Assembly: GCA_963747765.1 (NCBI GenBank)
Contig: CAVVGH010000008.1
Location: forward strand, 186,001-250,000
Source of the DNA: VRUE01 sp963747765
GTDB taxonomy: Bacteria > Actinomycetota > Thermoleophilia > Solirubrobacterales > 70-9
Length of the DNA stretch: 64,000 bases
Direction of reading: 5' to 3'
Shown: in pieces, positions 24,634-34,258 of the stretch
How the letters are laid out: each line of letters starts with the position of its first letter
Position numbering within the stretch: the first letter of the stretch is position 1
Position numbers and translations under genes: made by a program
Notes under the pieces: model-generated
What the model was told of the DNA's origin: nothing
The model's database searches: none
Seen by the model: the letters and a program-made list of their open reading frames with translations, nothing else

Positions 24634-25586
24634 GCGCCGACGCCGCAACCCCCGCAGCCGAGGACAGCTCCGGGCTGAGCATGAAGGCCAAAGCCCTGAT
24701 CGGTCTCGGCGTCTGGCTCGGCATCGCGATCCTGATGGGGCTGATCTTCGGCAGCGAAGGAAAGAACGAAGCCTTCAAGCCGCAGAACGAGTTCAAGCTC
24801 GAACCCTGGGTCTCGATCCATCTGGGCAGCGTCGACCTCAGCATCAACAAAGCGGTCCTCTACCTGGTGCTGGCCAGCGCCCTGACGATCGTGACGATGA
24901 TCTGGATCGCCCGCCGCATGGTGCAGAAACCGAACCGCGTCCAGACCGCCGTCGAAGTCGCCTACGACCTGACCAGGAACAACATCACGGGGGGCAACAT
25001 CGAGGCCGCGTCGACGGCGGCCCGCTGGTTCCCCTTCATCGCCGGCCTTTTCTTCTTCATCTGGTTCTCGAACATGCTGGGCTTCCTGCCGCTGCCGACC
25101 AACACCGAGCACCAGATCAGCATCTTCGGTCTCCAGGTCCCGACCTTCGCGATCTACGCGGCGACGGCGAACATCTCGATCCCGCTCGTCCTCACGTTGG
25201 TCGTCTGGCTTTCCTACCACGTCGAAGGCATCCGCGCCAAGGGCTTTGGCGCCTACATGGCCAGCTGGTTGCCGTCCGGGCTCGAGGACAAGAGCGCGTT
25301 CCTCAAGGGCCTCATCTTCGCGATCGAGGCGGTCTCCCACTTCGCGCGGCTGATCTCGCTCTCCGTGCGTCTCTTCGCCAACATCCTCGCCGGCCACCTG
25401 CTGCTGCTCTTCATGGGCGGCGGCCTCGCCGTGCTGCTCGGCATCGCTGCGCTCGGAGCGCTGACCTTCCCGCTCGCCTTCTTCTTCTTCGTGCTCGAGG
25501 TCGGCCTTATCGCCACTCTGCAGGCCTTTATCTTCTCGACGCTCAGCGCCATCTACATCGGCGGGGCGACCGCCGCAAGCCACTAA
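24630..25586 (+). CDS. atpB: ATP synthase subunit a
   Basis: This 318-residue Fo subunit forms the proton half-channels. The essential arginine is in SLSVRLFANILAGHLLL, a conserved stretch of helix 5, and EVGLIATLQAFIFSTLSAIYI closes the protein. A polar N-terminal extension of about 30 residues precedes the first helix. The ATG at 24630 overlaps the preceding stop (ATGA). Confidence 0.95.
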   Translation: MSADAATPAAEDSSGLSMKAKALIGLGVWLGIAILMGLIFGSEGKNEAFKPQNEFKLEPWVSIHLGSVDLSINKAVLYLVLASALTIVTMIWIARRMVQKPNRVQTAVEVAYDLTRNNITGGNIEAASTAARWFPFIAGLFFFIWFSNMLGFLPLPTNTEHQISIFGLQVPTFAIYAATANISIPLVLTLVVWLSYHVEGIRAKGFGAYMASWLPSGLEDKSAFLKGLIFAIEAVSHFARLISLSVRLFANILAGHLLLLFMGGGLAVLLGIAALGALTFPLAFFFFVLEVGLIATLQAFIFSTLSAIYIGGATAASH

Positions 25587-25604
25587 AAAAGGAGCACTGT
25601 TTTC

Positions 25605-25874
25605 ATGGATCTGTCCCCAATCGCCGCCGCGGTCTCCGATGAAGGGATCAAATCTGCCGGCAAAGCGATCGGTCTCGGCGTCGGCGCCGGCCTCGGTTCG
25701 ATCGGCGCCGGCATCGGCATCGGCTTCATCTTCGGCAAGGAGATCGAGTCGGTTGCCCGCCAGCCGGAGATGAAAAGCGAGCTCGAAAGCATCCGCTGGC
25801 TCGGCTTCGCGCTGACCGAGGCGGTCGCCTTCTACACCTTCATCTTCGGCCTGATCGCCTTCTTCCTCTCCTAG
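25605..25874 (+). CDS. atpE: ATP synthase subunit c
   Basis: This 89-residue hairpin protein forms the rotor ring. Helix 1 is rich in Gly/Ala (GLGVGAGLGSIGAGIGIG), the polar loop is ARQPEM, and helix 2 carries the proton-binding Glu72 in FALTEAVAFY. A Glu with a hydrophobic surround suggests H+ rather than Na+ coupling. AAAAAGGAG precedes the start. Confidence 0.96.
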   Translation: MDLSPIAAAVSDEGIKSAGKAIGLGVGAGLGSIGAGIGIGFIFGKEIESVARQPEMKSELESIRWLGFALTEAVAFYTFIFGLIAFFLS

Positions 25875-25876
25875 GG

Positions 25877-26446
25877 ATGGAGGTCGTCGCCTACATATCC
25901 GCGCTTCCGCTCGCCGCCGAGGAATCGGGCGGCAGCTTCCTGGTCTCGCCGGGCCTCGGCCTGATGATCTGGACGCTGGTGCTGTTCCTGTTCACGATGT
26001 GGGTGCTGAGCAAGGCCGCCTTCCCAAAGATTCAGGAGGCGCTCGACAAGCGGGCGAAGGCGATCGCGGAGTCGATCGAGGCGGCCGAACGGCAGCGACA
26101 CGAGTCCGACGAGTTGCTGGAGGAGTACCGCCAGCGCCTCTCCGAGGCCCGCGAGCAGGCCGACGACATCATGGCCCGCGCCCGCAAGGCCGCGGAGACT
26201 GCCGAAGCCGAGGCGACGGCCGCCGGCAAGGAGAAACGCGAGGAGCTGGTCGCGGTGGCGAAGCGAGACATCGAAGCCGAGACGCGGCGCTCGCTGGAGC
26301 AGATCCGCAAGGAGGTCGCCGACCTGACCGTGCTCGCCACCGAGAAGGTGACGCGCAAAAGCCTCACCACCGAGGACCAGCGGCGGCTGGTCGAGGAGGC
26401 GCTGAGCGAGGTCGACTTCACGACCCTCTCGGGGGCGGAGAACTAG
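25877..26446 (+). CDS. atpF: ATP synthase subunit b
   Basis: This 189-residue protein has one membrane helix (about residues 27-47, LGLMIWTLVLFLFTMWVL) followed by a long charged coiled coil (about 50-165), the peripheral stalk. It starts 2 bp after atpE. A second copy (b') is not present in the operon, so a homodimer is likely. Confidence 0.94.
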   Translation: MEVVAYISALPLAAEESGGSFLVSPGLGLMIWTLVLFLFTMWVLSKAAFPKIQEALDKRAKAIAESIEAAERQRHESDELLEEYRQRLSEAREQADDIMARARKAAETAEAEATAAGKEKREELVAVAKRDIEAETRRSLEQIRKEVADLTVLATEKVTRKSLTTEDQRRLVEEALSEVDFTTLSGAEN

Positions 26447-26448
26447 CG

Positions 26449-26982
26449 ATGCAGGACGCAGCACGCGTATATGCCGATGCGCTGTTCGAGGTGGCGCGGG
26501 AGAAGGGCCGGCTCCAGCAGATTCGCGACGACCTGAACCAGTTCGCCGACGCGCTCGATGCGAACCGCGAGCTGCGCGTCTTCCTCTTCAGCCCTCACTT
26601 TTCCTCGGCCGAGAAGGTCGGGGGCCTGCGGGGTGCGATCAGCGGCGCGGACCCTGAGCTGGTCAACTTCTTCGAGCTGCTGGTCGAGAAGCACCGGATG
26701 CCGGAGATCTTCCGGATCCGCCGTCAGTTCGAGGAGCTGTGGAAGAAGGAGAACCGGCTGATCGACGTGACGGTGACCAGCGCCGTCGAGCTCGACACCG
26801 CCGTGGTCGGCAGGATCGGTGAGGAGATCGAACGCCAGACCGGCCAGACGGTCGAGCTGGCGAGCCGCATCGACGAGGAGATCCTCGGCGGCATCGTCCT
26901 GCAGGTCGGCAACATGGTGCTCGACGCGAGCATCCGAAATCGCCTGGAGAAACTTCGAAAGAACGTCGCGCGCGCGGCGTAA
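26449..26982 (+). CDS. atpH: ATP synthase subunit delta
   Basis: This 177-residue F1 delta/OSCP protein starts MQDAARVYADALFEVA, with KHRMPEIFRIRRQFEELW in the middle and a C-terminal IDEEILGGIVLQVGNMVLDAS motif that links delta to subunit b and the top of F1. The ATG at 26449 follows the atpF stop by 2 bp. Confidence 0.94.
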   Translation: MQDAARVYADALFEVAREKGRLQQIRDDLNQFADALDANRELRVFLFSPHFSSAEKVGGLRGAISGADPELVNFFELLVEKHRMPEIFRIRRQFEELWKKENRLIDVTVTSAVELDTAVVGRIGEEIERQTGQTVELASRIDEEILGGIVLQVGNMVLDASIRNRLEKLRKNVARAA

Positions 26983-27001
26983 GGAGGAATAGAGCACCCC
27001 A

Positions 27002-28630
27002 ATGGAGATCAAGCCCGACGAGATCGCATCGATTCTGCGCGAACGGATCGAGGGAATGGACACCGACAGCGCCGATCTCTCCGAGGTCGGCACGGTGCTG
27101 TCCGTGGCCGACGGGATCGCCCGCGTTCACGGGCTGGAGCGCTGCATGGCGCTCGAGATGCTCGAGCTGCCGCACGGTGTCACCGGTCTCGCACTCAACC
27201 TCGAGCAGGACAACGTCGGCGCCGTGCTGTTCGGCGAGTGGGACAAGATCGTCGAGGGCGACACGGTGAAGCGCACCGGCCAGCTGCTGCGAATCCCCGT
27301 CGGGGAGGAGCTGCTCGGCCGCCTCGTCGACCCGCTCGGGCGACCGCTCGACGACAAGGGGGAGATCGCGACGACCCAGACGCGCCCGGCCGAGTTCAAA
27401 GCGCCGGGCGTCGTGCAGCGCCAGCCCGTGGTCGAACCGGTGCAGACGGGGTTGATGGCGATCGACGGGATGATCCCGATCGGCCGCGGCCAGCGAGAGC
27501 TGATCATCGGCGACCGCCAGACCGGCAAGACGGCGATCGCGATCGACACGATCATCAACAACCGCGACAAGGACATGGTCTGCATCTACGTGGCGATCGG
27601 GCAGCGGATGTCGACCGTCGTGCAGTTGAAGGAGGTCCTCGAGGAAAACGGCGCGATGGAGAACACGATCATCGTCGCCGCGCCCGCCGACGAGGCGGCG
27701 CCGATCAAGTTCATCGCCCCCTACGCGGGCTGCGCGATGGGCGAGCACTTCCTCTACAACGGCAAGGCTGCGCTCTGCGTCTACGACGACCTCACCAAGC
27801 ACGCCTACGCCTACCGGCAGATGTCGCTGCTGCTGAGGCGCCCGCCAGGCCGCGAGGCCTACCCGGGCGATGTCTTCTACCTGCACTCGCGCCTCCTGGA
27901 GCGCGCGGTGAAGCTGAACGATGACCTCGGCGGCGGCTCGCTGACCGCGCTGCCGATCATCGAGACCCAGGCGAGCGACGTCTCCGCCTACATCCCGACC
28001 AACGTCATCTCGATCACCGACGGCCAGATCTTCCTCGAGTCCGACCTCTTCTACTCGGGCGTGCGGCCGGCGATCAACGTCGGCATCTCGGTCTCCCGGG
28101 TGGGGGGCAACGCGCAGACGAAGGCGATGAAGAAGGTCGCCGGCAAGCTGCGCCTCGACCTCTCCCAGTACCGCGACCTCGAGGCCTTCGCCCAGTTCGG
28201 CTCCGAGCTCGATCCCGAGACGCAGAAAACGCTGAGCCGCGGCGAACGGCTGGTGGAGATGCTCAAACAGAAAGAGCGCCAGCCGCTGGAGATGGCCGAT
28301 CAGGTCGCCGCGATCTACTCCGGCACCGGCGGCTTCCTCGACCGGATCAAGACCGAGCGGGTCGGCGAGTTTCTGCGTGACCTGCTGGTCAGGTTGCACG
28401 CGGAGAACGCGGAGCTGCTGGGCCGGATCGCCGCGACCGGCAAGCTCGAGGAGGCTGACGAGGAGGAGCTGGGCGGCGCGATTCGCGAGTTCGTCGACGA
28501 CTTCGGCCCCGACTTCGACGAGTTCGGCGACCCGGTCGCGGCCGGCGAGTCGGACCGGATCCACTCCGAGAAGGAGCGGGCCAAGCCGAGTCGCGTCGAG
28601 GAGGCCGAGAAGGAAACGGCTGCGGCGTGA
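27002..28630 (+). CDS. atpA: ATP synthase subunit alpha
   Basis: This 542-residue non-catalytic nucleotide-binding subunit has the Walker A GDRQTGKT, the VPTNVISITDGQIFLE block and the arginine finger in YSGVRPAINVGISVSRVGG. The C-terminus is extended by a charged tail of about 35 residues. AAGGAGG lies before the ATG. A strong hairpin lies in the 110-bp gap to atpG. Confidence 0.97.
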   Translation: MEIKPDEIASILRERIEGMDTDSADLSEVGTVLSVADGIARVHGLERCMALEMLELPHGVTGLALNLEQDNVGAVLFGEWDKIVEGDTVKRTGQLLRIPVGEELLGRLVDPLGRPLDDKGEIATTQTRPAEFKAPGVVQRQPVVEPVQTGLMAIDGMIPIGRGQRELIIGDRQTGKTAIAIDTIINNRDKDMVCIYVAIGQRMSTVVQLKEVLEENGAMENTIIVAAPADEAAPIKFIAPYAGCAMGEHFLYNGKAALCVYDDLTKHAYAYRQMSLLLRRPPGREAYPGDVFYLHSRLLERAVKLNDDLGGGSLTALPIIETQASDVSAYIPTNVISITDGQIFLESDLFYSGVRPAINVGISVSRVGGNAQTKAMKKVAGKLRLDLSQYRDLEAFAQFGSELDPETQKTLSRGERLVEMLKQKERQPLEMADQVAAIYSGTGGFLDRIKTERVGEFLRDLLVRLHAENAELLGRIAATGKLEEADEEELGGAIREFVDDFGPDFDEFGDPVAAGESDRIHSEKERAKPSRVEEAEKETAAA

Positions 28631-28663
28631 CGCGGGCGGTGGAATCGGCGCTCGCGCCGACCG

Positions 28664-28702
28664 GCGCTGCATTTGCCCCGTATAGGGGGGCAAACGCAGC
28701 GC
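28664..28702 (+). other. Strong intercistronic hairpin between atpA and atpG
   Basis: GCGCTGCATTTGCCCC (28664-28679) pairs with GGGGCAAACGCAGCGC (28687-28702), 15 of 16 positions, around a 7-base loop. It has no U tract. It could mark an RNA processing or stabilising site that helps set the high alpha:gamma stoichiometry. The TTTGCCCC/GGGGCAAA core loosely recalls family B. Confidence 0.75.
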
Positions 28703-28740
28703 GCGTCGCCGGTGGCCAGCGGAAGCGAGGCTGCTGAGGC

Positions 28741-29661
28741 ATGGCTTCCCAGAAGGACGTCAAGAACCGGATCGCGTCGATCAAGAACATCAACAAGATC
28801 ACTCGCGCGATGGAGATGGTGGCCGGGGCACGGCTGCGCCGGGCCGAGCAGCGGATCGAGCAGCTGCGCCCCTACGCGCAGGGGATGCGCAGGCTGACGC
28901 GACGCGCGGCCGAGCAAGCCGGCGGGATTCCCCGCGTACCGGTGCTGGTCGAGCGCGAGGAGGTCAAGCGGGTCGGCGTGGTGCTGATCACCGGCGACCG
29001 CGGCCTGGCCGGTGCCTTCAACACGAACATCATCCGCGAAGGTTTGCGGCTACGTGACGAGCTGCGCGGCCAGGGCGCCGAGACGGCGTTCTCGGCGGTG
29101 GGTCGCAAGGGCGTCTCGGCCCTGACCTTCCGCAAGCAGGACCTTCGCACCTCCTACGTCGGCTTCACCGACCGTCCCGGCTTCGCCAACGCGCGTGAGA
29201 TCGGCGAGGAGCTGACCGCCCGCTACGTGGACGAGGACCTCGACCGGGTCGAGCTCGTCTACAACCACTATGTCTCGCCGCTCACCCAGCAGGTCTGGCG
29301 GCAGACGCTGCTGCCGCTGCAGCAGGCTGACGTAATCGGCGAAGGCGTCGAGGAGGAGGAAGAGGGGACAGAGGAAACCGAGATCGAGAAGGCGCACAGC
29401 CGGGCGCTGTGGATCTACGAGCCCGATGCCGAGGAGCTGCTCGCGCAGCTGATCCCCGAGTACGTAAACATCTCCGTGTACCGGGCTTTGCTGGAGTCCG
29501 CCGCCTCCGAGCTGGGGGCGCGGATGACGGCGATGCGCAACGCGGCGGAGAACGCGGAGACGATGATGGACGACCTGACCCTGGAGATGAACCGGGCCAG
29601 GCAGGCGGAGATCACCCAGGAGATCCTGGAGGTCGTCGCCGGGGCCGAGGCGCTCGGATAG
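28741..29661 (+). CDS. atpG: ATP synthase subunit gamma
   Basis: This 306-residue central-shaft subunit starts MASQKDVKNRIASIKNINKITRAMEMVAGARLRRAE and ends with LTLEMNRARQAEITQEILEVVAGAEAL, the two long helices of the rotor coiled coil. An acidic insert (EGVEEEEEGTEETEIEKA, about residue 203) lengthens the globular part, in the region where actinobacterial gamma subunits vary. Confidence 0.96.
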   Translation: MASQKDVKNRIASIKNINKITRAMEMVAGARLRRAEQRIEQLRPYAQGMRRLTRRAAEQAGGIPRVPVLVEREEVKRVGVVLITGDRGLAGAFNTNIIREGLRLRDELRGQGAETAFSAVGRKGVSALTFRKQDLRTSYVGFTDRPGFANAREIGEELTARYVDEDLDRVELVYNHYVSPLTQQVWRQTLLPLQQADVIGEGVEEEEEGTEETEIEKAHSRALWIYEPDAEELLAQLIPEYVNISVYRALLESAASELGARMTAMRNAAENAETMMDDLTLEMNRARQAEITQEILEVVAGAEALG

Positions 29662-29697
29662 AAATCGACTTCGATATAGAGAAGAGAAAAGGAACCA

Positions 29698-31125
29698 ATG
29701 GCTGAGAGCAACAACGGAGCGAACGTGGGGCGGGTCGAGCAGGTGACCGGTGTCGTCGTCGACGCCGTCTTCCCGGACAAGCTGCCGGGGATCTACTCGG
29801 CGGTGAAGATCGAGATGGCCGGCGACGAGGACCGCGAGGCGACCGAGCTGGTCTGCGAGGTGCAGCAGCACCTCGGCGACGACCGGGTGCGGACCGTGGC
29901 GATGGACGCCACCGACGGGCTGCAGCGCGGCGACAGGGTGGTTGACACGGGCGGGCCGATCACGGTTCCGGTTGGCGATGCGACCCTGGGGCGCATCTTC
30001 AACCTGCTCGGCGAGCCGATCGACCTCGGCGAGCCGGTGGAGGCGGAGGAACGCTGGCCGATCCACCGCCCGGCGCCAAGCGTCGAGGAGCTGACCCCGA
30101 CCCAGGAGATTCTCGAGACGGGCATCAAGGTGATCGACCTGCTGGCCCCCTACGCCAAGGGCGGCAAGGTGGGCCTGTTCGGCGGGGCCGGCGTCGGCAA
30201 GACGGTTCTGATCCAGGAGCTGATCCGAAACATCGGCGAAGAGCACGAAGGCCTTTCGGCCTTCTGCGGCGTCGGCGAGCGCTCGCGCGAGGGCAACGAC
30301 CTCTGGCTCGAGATGAAAGAGTCGGGCGTGATCGACAAGACGATGCTCGTCTTCGGCCAGATGAACGAGCCGCCCGGCGCGCGCCTGCGCGTCGCCCTCT
30401 CGGGTCTGACGATGGCCGAATACTTCCGCGAGCAGGGCGGTCAGGACGTGCTGCTGTTCATCGACAACATCTTCCGCTTCGTGCAGGCGGGGTCGGAGGT
30501 CTCGGCGCTGCTCGGTCGGATGCCCTCCGCGGTGGGCTACCAGCCCACCCTGGAGACGGAGATGGGTGGCCTGCAGGAGCGGATCACCTCCACCGCGCGC
30601 GGCTCGGTGACCTCGGTGCAGGCGATCTACGTGCCGGCCGACGACCTCACCGACCCGGCGCCGGCCTCGGTGTTCGCGCACCTGAACGCGACCACGACGC
30701 TCTCGCGGGCGATCTCCGAGAAGGGGATCTACCCGGCGGTCGACCCGCTCGACTCGACCTCGACGATTCTCAAGCCCGACGTGGTCGGCGACGAGCACTA
30801 CCGCACGGCGACCGACGTCCAGGAGGTGCTGCAGCGCTACAAGGAGCTGCAGGACATCATCGCCATCCTCGGCATCGACGAGCTCTCCGACGAGGACAAG
30901 CAGTCGGTGAGCCGGGCGCGCAAGATCGAGCGCTTCCTCTCGCAGCCGTTCTTCGTCGCCGAGCAGTTCACCGGACGCAGCGGCGAGTACGTGCCGATTG
31001 CCGAAACGGTGCGCGGCTTCCGCGAGATCCTCGACGGCGAGCACGACGACCGCCCCGAGGGCGACTTCTACATGAAGGGCGGCATCGACCAGGTCACCGA
31101 GGACGCCGCGGCGGCCGCCGCGTAG
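29698..31125 (+). CDS. atpD: ATP synthase subunit beta
   Basis: This 475-residue catalytic subunit has the P loop GGAGVGKT, GERSREGNDL carrying the catalytic Glu, and the Walker B DVLLFIDNIFRF. The DELSDEDK stretch is the DELSEED equivalent that contacts gamma. It ends with an Ala-rich tail. Confidence 0.97.
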   Translation: MAESNNGANVGRVEQVTGVVVDAVFPDKLPGIYSAVKIEMAGDEDREATELVCEVQQHLGDDRVRTVAMDATDGLQRGDRVVDTGGPITVPVGDATLGRIFNLLGEPIDLGEPVEAEERWPIHRPAPSVEELTPTQEILETGIKVIDLLAPYAKGGKVGLFGGAGVGKTVLIQELIRNIGEEHEGLSAFCGVGERSREGNDLWLEMKESGVIDKTMLVFGQMNEPPGARLRVALSGLTMAEYFREQGGQDVLLFIDNIFRFVQAGSEVSALLGRMPSAVGYQPTLETEMGGLQERITSTARGSVTSVQAIYVPADDLTDPAPASVFAHLNATTTLSRAISEKGIYPAVDPLDSTSTILKPDVVGDEHYRTATDVQEVLQRYKELQDIIAILGIDELSDEDKQSVSRARKIERFLSQPFFVAEQFTGRSGEYVPIAETVRGFREILDGEHDDRPEGDFYMKGGIDQVTEDAAAAAA

Positions 31126-31135
31126 GAGGGCTGGC

Positions 31136-31549
31136 TTGGCCGCAGATCACAGCTTCGAGGTCGAGGTCCTCACCCCCGAGGGCGAGGTCTTCCGCGGCGA
31201 GGTGCGCCAGGTCTCGACCCGCACCGCGGGGGGTGAGATCGGCATCCTGGCCAACCACGCTCCGTTGCTTGCCGCGCTGCGGCCGGCCGAGCTGCGCCTG
31301 CAGATGGAGGGGTCCGAGACCAGGCGCTACGCGCAGGCGCACGGCTGGCTGCAGGTCTTCGGCAACCGGGCGCGGCTCTTGGTCGAGGAGGCGATCGCAC
31401 CGGAGGACCTCGACGGCTCGGTGCTGAAGGAGCAGCTCGCCGACGCGGAACAGCGATTCGCCGAGTCCGAGGAGGGGAGCGGCAAGCGGGCGCGGGCGGA
31501 GAAAGACCGCGCTCGGACGGAAGCCTTTCTCGCCATCGCTCAGGGATGA
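31136..31549 (+). CDS. atpC: ATP synthase subunit epsilon
   Basis: This 137-residue regulatory subunit has an N-terminal beta-sandwich (FEVEVLTPEGEVFRGEV, GGEIGILANHAPLLAAL) and a C-terminal helical part. It starts at TTG 31136 with GTAGGAGGG six bases before. Its stop overlaps the start of the M20 peptidase gene by ATGA, so the operon may continue. Confidence 0.93.
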   Translation: MAADHSFEVEVLTPEGEVFRGEVRQVSTRTAGGEIGILANHAPLLAALRPAELRLQMEGSETRRYAQAHGWLQVFGNRARLLVEEAIAPEDLDGSVLKEQLADAEQRFAESEEGSGKRARAEKDRARTEAFLAIAQG

Positions 31550-32631
31550 GCAAAGAGCTCGTAGCCCTCGCCACGCGGCTGATCGGCTACGACACGTCTG
31601 AGCCCGACGCGATCCTCGAGGCGGCCGGCTTCGTCGAGGGATGGTTGGAGGCGCGGGGGATCGAGATCGCCACCGAGGAGGTGCGAGGCCTGCCGGTGCT
31701 GCGCGCCGAGGTTGGGCCCGAGGACGCGCCGACCGTGATCCTGCACGGTCACCTCGATGTGGTGCCGGGCCGCCCGGGGCAGTTCGACCCGCAGCTCGAG
31801 GGCGACCGCCTCTACGGGCGCGGCGCCTACGACATGAAGGGCGCGCTGGCCGCGATGCTCTTGACCATCGCCGCGATGCGCGACCAGGAGGCGGTGCGAG
31901 TGCGGCTTGGGATCGTCGGCGACGAGGAGTCCGAGGAGGAGGCCGACCGCGGCAGCGACCATCTGGTCGACAACGGCTTCCTGGGCGACTTCGCGATCAC
32001 CGGCGAGCCGACCGACCTGCAGATCGGGGTCGAGGCCAAGGGCGTGCTGGCGGTGCGCATCGAGGTCGGCGGTGTCGCGGCACACGGAGCCACTCCATGG
32101 CTGGGCGACAACGCGGTGCTCAGGGCACACGACATTTTCCGCAGTATCGAGTCGCTACCGTTCGCACGGCACAGCTCGGAGCTGTTCGACCGCCCCTCGA
32201 TCAATCTGGGCCGGATCCTGGGCGGCGACGCGCTCAACAAGGTGCCCGACCGATGCGTAATCGATGTCGATATCCGCTATCTACCCGACCAGGACCCCGC
32301 CGCCGTCCTCGACCAGTTGCACGGCATCGAGGACGTCGAGGTGACGCCGCTCTTCTCCCGGCCGCCGGCGGTGGTGGACCGCGACTCGCCCTTCGTGCGG
32401 GGCCTGCGGCAGGCTGCCTCCGCCCACCGCGACGGCGAGCCGATGAGCGTCGGCCGCGACGGCGCCTCCGACGCCGTCTCGTTCCTGAGGGTGGGGGTGC
32501 CGGCGGTCGAGTTCGGCCCGGCGGGCGCTGGGCACCACGGCCCGCAGGAGTGGGTGTCGATCCCCTCCCTGGAGGCCTACCGCCAGACGCTGGAGTCCTT
32601 CCTGCGCTCGGTTCCCGCGTGCCTCGGTTGA
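31546..32631 (+). CDS. M20-family metallopeptidase (DapE/ArgE-like deacylase)
   Basis: This 361-residue di-zinc amidohydrolase has the ligands ILHGHLDVVPG, YGRGAYDMKG, the catalytic DEESEEEAD and ITGEPTDLQIG. The dimerisation domain lies in the middle (GGVAAHGATP). The family removes acyl groups from amino acids, as in succinyl-diaminopimelate or acetylornithine deacylation. Exact substrate cannot be told. It overlaps atpC by 4 bp. Confidence 0.85.
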   Translation: MSKELVALATRLIGYDTSEPDAILEAAGFVEGWLEARGIEIATEEVRGLPVLRAEVGPEDAPTVILHGHLDVVPGRPGQFDPQLEGDRLYGRGAYDMKGALAAMLLTIAAMRDQEAVRVRLGIVGDEESEEEADRGSDHLVDNGFLGDFAITGEPTDLQIGVEAKGVLAVRIEVGGVAAHGATPWLGDNAVLRAHDIFRSIESLPFARHSSELFDRPSINLGRILGGDALNKVPDRCVIDVDIRYLPDQDPAAVLDQLHGIEDVEVTPLFSRPPAVVDRDSPFVRGLRQAASAHRDGEPMSVGRDGASDAVSFLRVGVPAVEFGPAGAGHHGPQEWVSIPSLEAYRQTLESFLRSVPACLG

Positions 32632-32638
32632 GGTCAAG

Positions 32639-34258
32639 ATGATCGAGGAACCGTTCAAGAAGCCGCCGCCCTCCGGCGACCACGAGCCGCCGCCGAAGCC
32701 GAAGCGCTACTGGTGGCGCTTCACGCTTGCCTCGGTGCTGATCGTCAGCGTGACCGCTGCGGCAACGGCGGCCAGCATCCTGCTCTACGTCGGCAGCATC
32801 GCCAACGCCCTCTCCCACAACAACGTGCTGCGCAACAAGGTCCAGCGGAGACTCGCGCAGACCCAGGGCGGCGAACCGCAGAACATCCTCATTCTGGGCT
32901 CCGACAGGAGGGCCAGCATGCCGGGAGACCCCGGTCGCTCCGACACGACGATCCTGCTGCGCCTCGATCCTGACCGCAAGGCGATCGCGCTGATGTCGAT
33001 CCCCCGCGACCTGAAGGTCGAAATCCCCGGGGTCGGCACGGACAAGTTCTCCGCCGCCTACGCCTACGGGGGGCCGAGGCTGACCCTGCAGGTGGTCAAG
33101 GAACTGACCGGTCTGCGCATCAACCACATCGTCAACGTCGACTTCCTCGGCTTCGTGCGCGCCGTCGACGCGATCGGCTGCGTTTACGTGGACATCGACC
33201 GCCGCTACTACCACTCCAACCTGGGCCTGCCGCCCTCCGAACAGTATTCGGAAATCGACGTGCAACCCGGCTACCAGCTGCTGTGCGGCAAAAAAGCGCT
33301 GCAGTACGTGCGCTTCCGGCACACCGACACCGACCTGGTCCGCTCGGCGCGCCAGCAGGACTTCCTCGGCGCCGCGCGCCAGCGGGTGCCGATCTCCAAG
33401 CTGGTGCTGGGGCAGAACGACCTGATCGACATCTTCACCAGCTACACCACCTCCGACATCAGCGACACCAAGGCGATGCTGGAAGTGCTGAAGCTGTTCA
33501 TCGCGTCGCGGGGGGCGACGATCAACGAGGTCGACTTCCCGGTGACGCTCGGACCCAGCTACGTGTACTCGACGTCGACCGAGATCCAGGGCGCGGTCAA
33601 CCAGTTCCTCGGCATCGAAGCGAGCGGCGGCCCGCGCGGCTCCCTCGACACAGGCGAAGCCACGACCCGCTCCAAGAAGAAGAGGAAGAAGCGGCGCCGG
33701 CGGGGTGGGGCAAAGGCGCACCTCGTGAAGCCGAAGCCGCCCGGCAGCGACGGGCTGCTGCCGGCCGCCGAAGCGGGCGAGCTGGAGGCGAAGTCGGTCG
33801 CCCCCAAGGTCGGCCACGGCTTCCCCGTCTTCTACCCGACCCGCTTGCCGCCCGAAGCGGGATACGTGGAAAGTTCGAGCTACCTGAGCGTGGAAGACCC
33901 TCGCATCTACCATTTCAGGGACACCGACGGCAAGCGTCACGGCGCCTACCGGATGGTGCTGTCGATGCATCTCCCCGACGGGACCCATTACTTCGGAGTC
34001 CAGGGGATCCAGGGCTGGCACGACCCGCCGATCCTCAGCGGCCCGAGCATCTCGAAGACGATCCACAACCGCGAATACTCGATCTACCTGGACGGCGACC
34101 GGGTCAAATTGATCGCCTGGCACCGTGGCGATAACACCTACTGGATCTCCAATAGCCTCCTGCGGGTGCTGACCAACGACCAGATGATCGGGATCGCACG
34201 CTCGGCCCGCGTGATAATTCCGAACGTAAAGCCGAGACAGCGGAGGGCGCAGCGATGA
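32639..34258 (+). CDS. LytR-CpsA-Psr (LCP) family cell-wall glycopolymer ligase
   Basis: This 539-residue protein has one N-terminal membrane helix (about residues 27-55) and an extracellular LCP domain with NILILGSDRR, SDTTILLRLDP, MSIPRDLKVEIPG and VRFRHTDTDLVRSARQQDF, which holds the conserved Arg residues for polyprenyl-pyrophosphate. LCP enzymes move glycopolymers from the undecaprenyl carrier to peptidoglycan. A Lys/Arg-rich linker (near 345) and an extra C-terminal domain of about 150 residues that I do not recognise follow. It overlaps the ugd-like gene by ATGA. Confidence 0.88.
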   Translation: MIEEPFKKPPPSGDHEPPPKPKRYWWRFTLASVLIVSVTAAATAASILLYVGSIANALSHNNVLRNKVQRRLAQTQGGEPQNILILGSDRRASMPGDPGRSDTTILLRLDPDRKAIALMSIPRDLKVEIPGVGTDKFSAAYAYGGPRLTLQVVKELTGLRINHIVNVDFLGFVRAVDAIGCVYVDIDRRYYHSNLGLPPSEQYSEIDVQPGYQLLCGKKALQYVRFRHTDTDLVRSARQQDFLGAARQRVPISKLVLGQNDLIDIFTSYTTSDISDTKAMLEVLKLFIASRGATINEVDFPVTLGPSYVYSTSTEIQGAVNQFLGIEASGGPRGSLDTGEATTRSKKKRKKRRRRGGAKAHLVKPKPPGSDGLLPAAEAGELEAKSVAPKVGHGFPVFYPTRLPPEAGYVESSSYLSVEDPRIYHFRDTDGKRHGAYRMVLSMHLPDGTHYFGVQGIQGWHDPPILSGPSISKTIHNREYSIYLDGDRVKLIAWHRGDNTYWISNSLLRVLTNDQMIGIARSARVIIPNVKPRQRRAQR

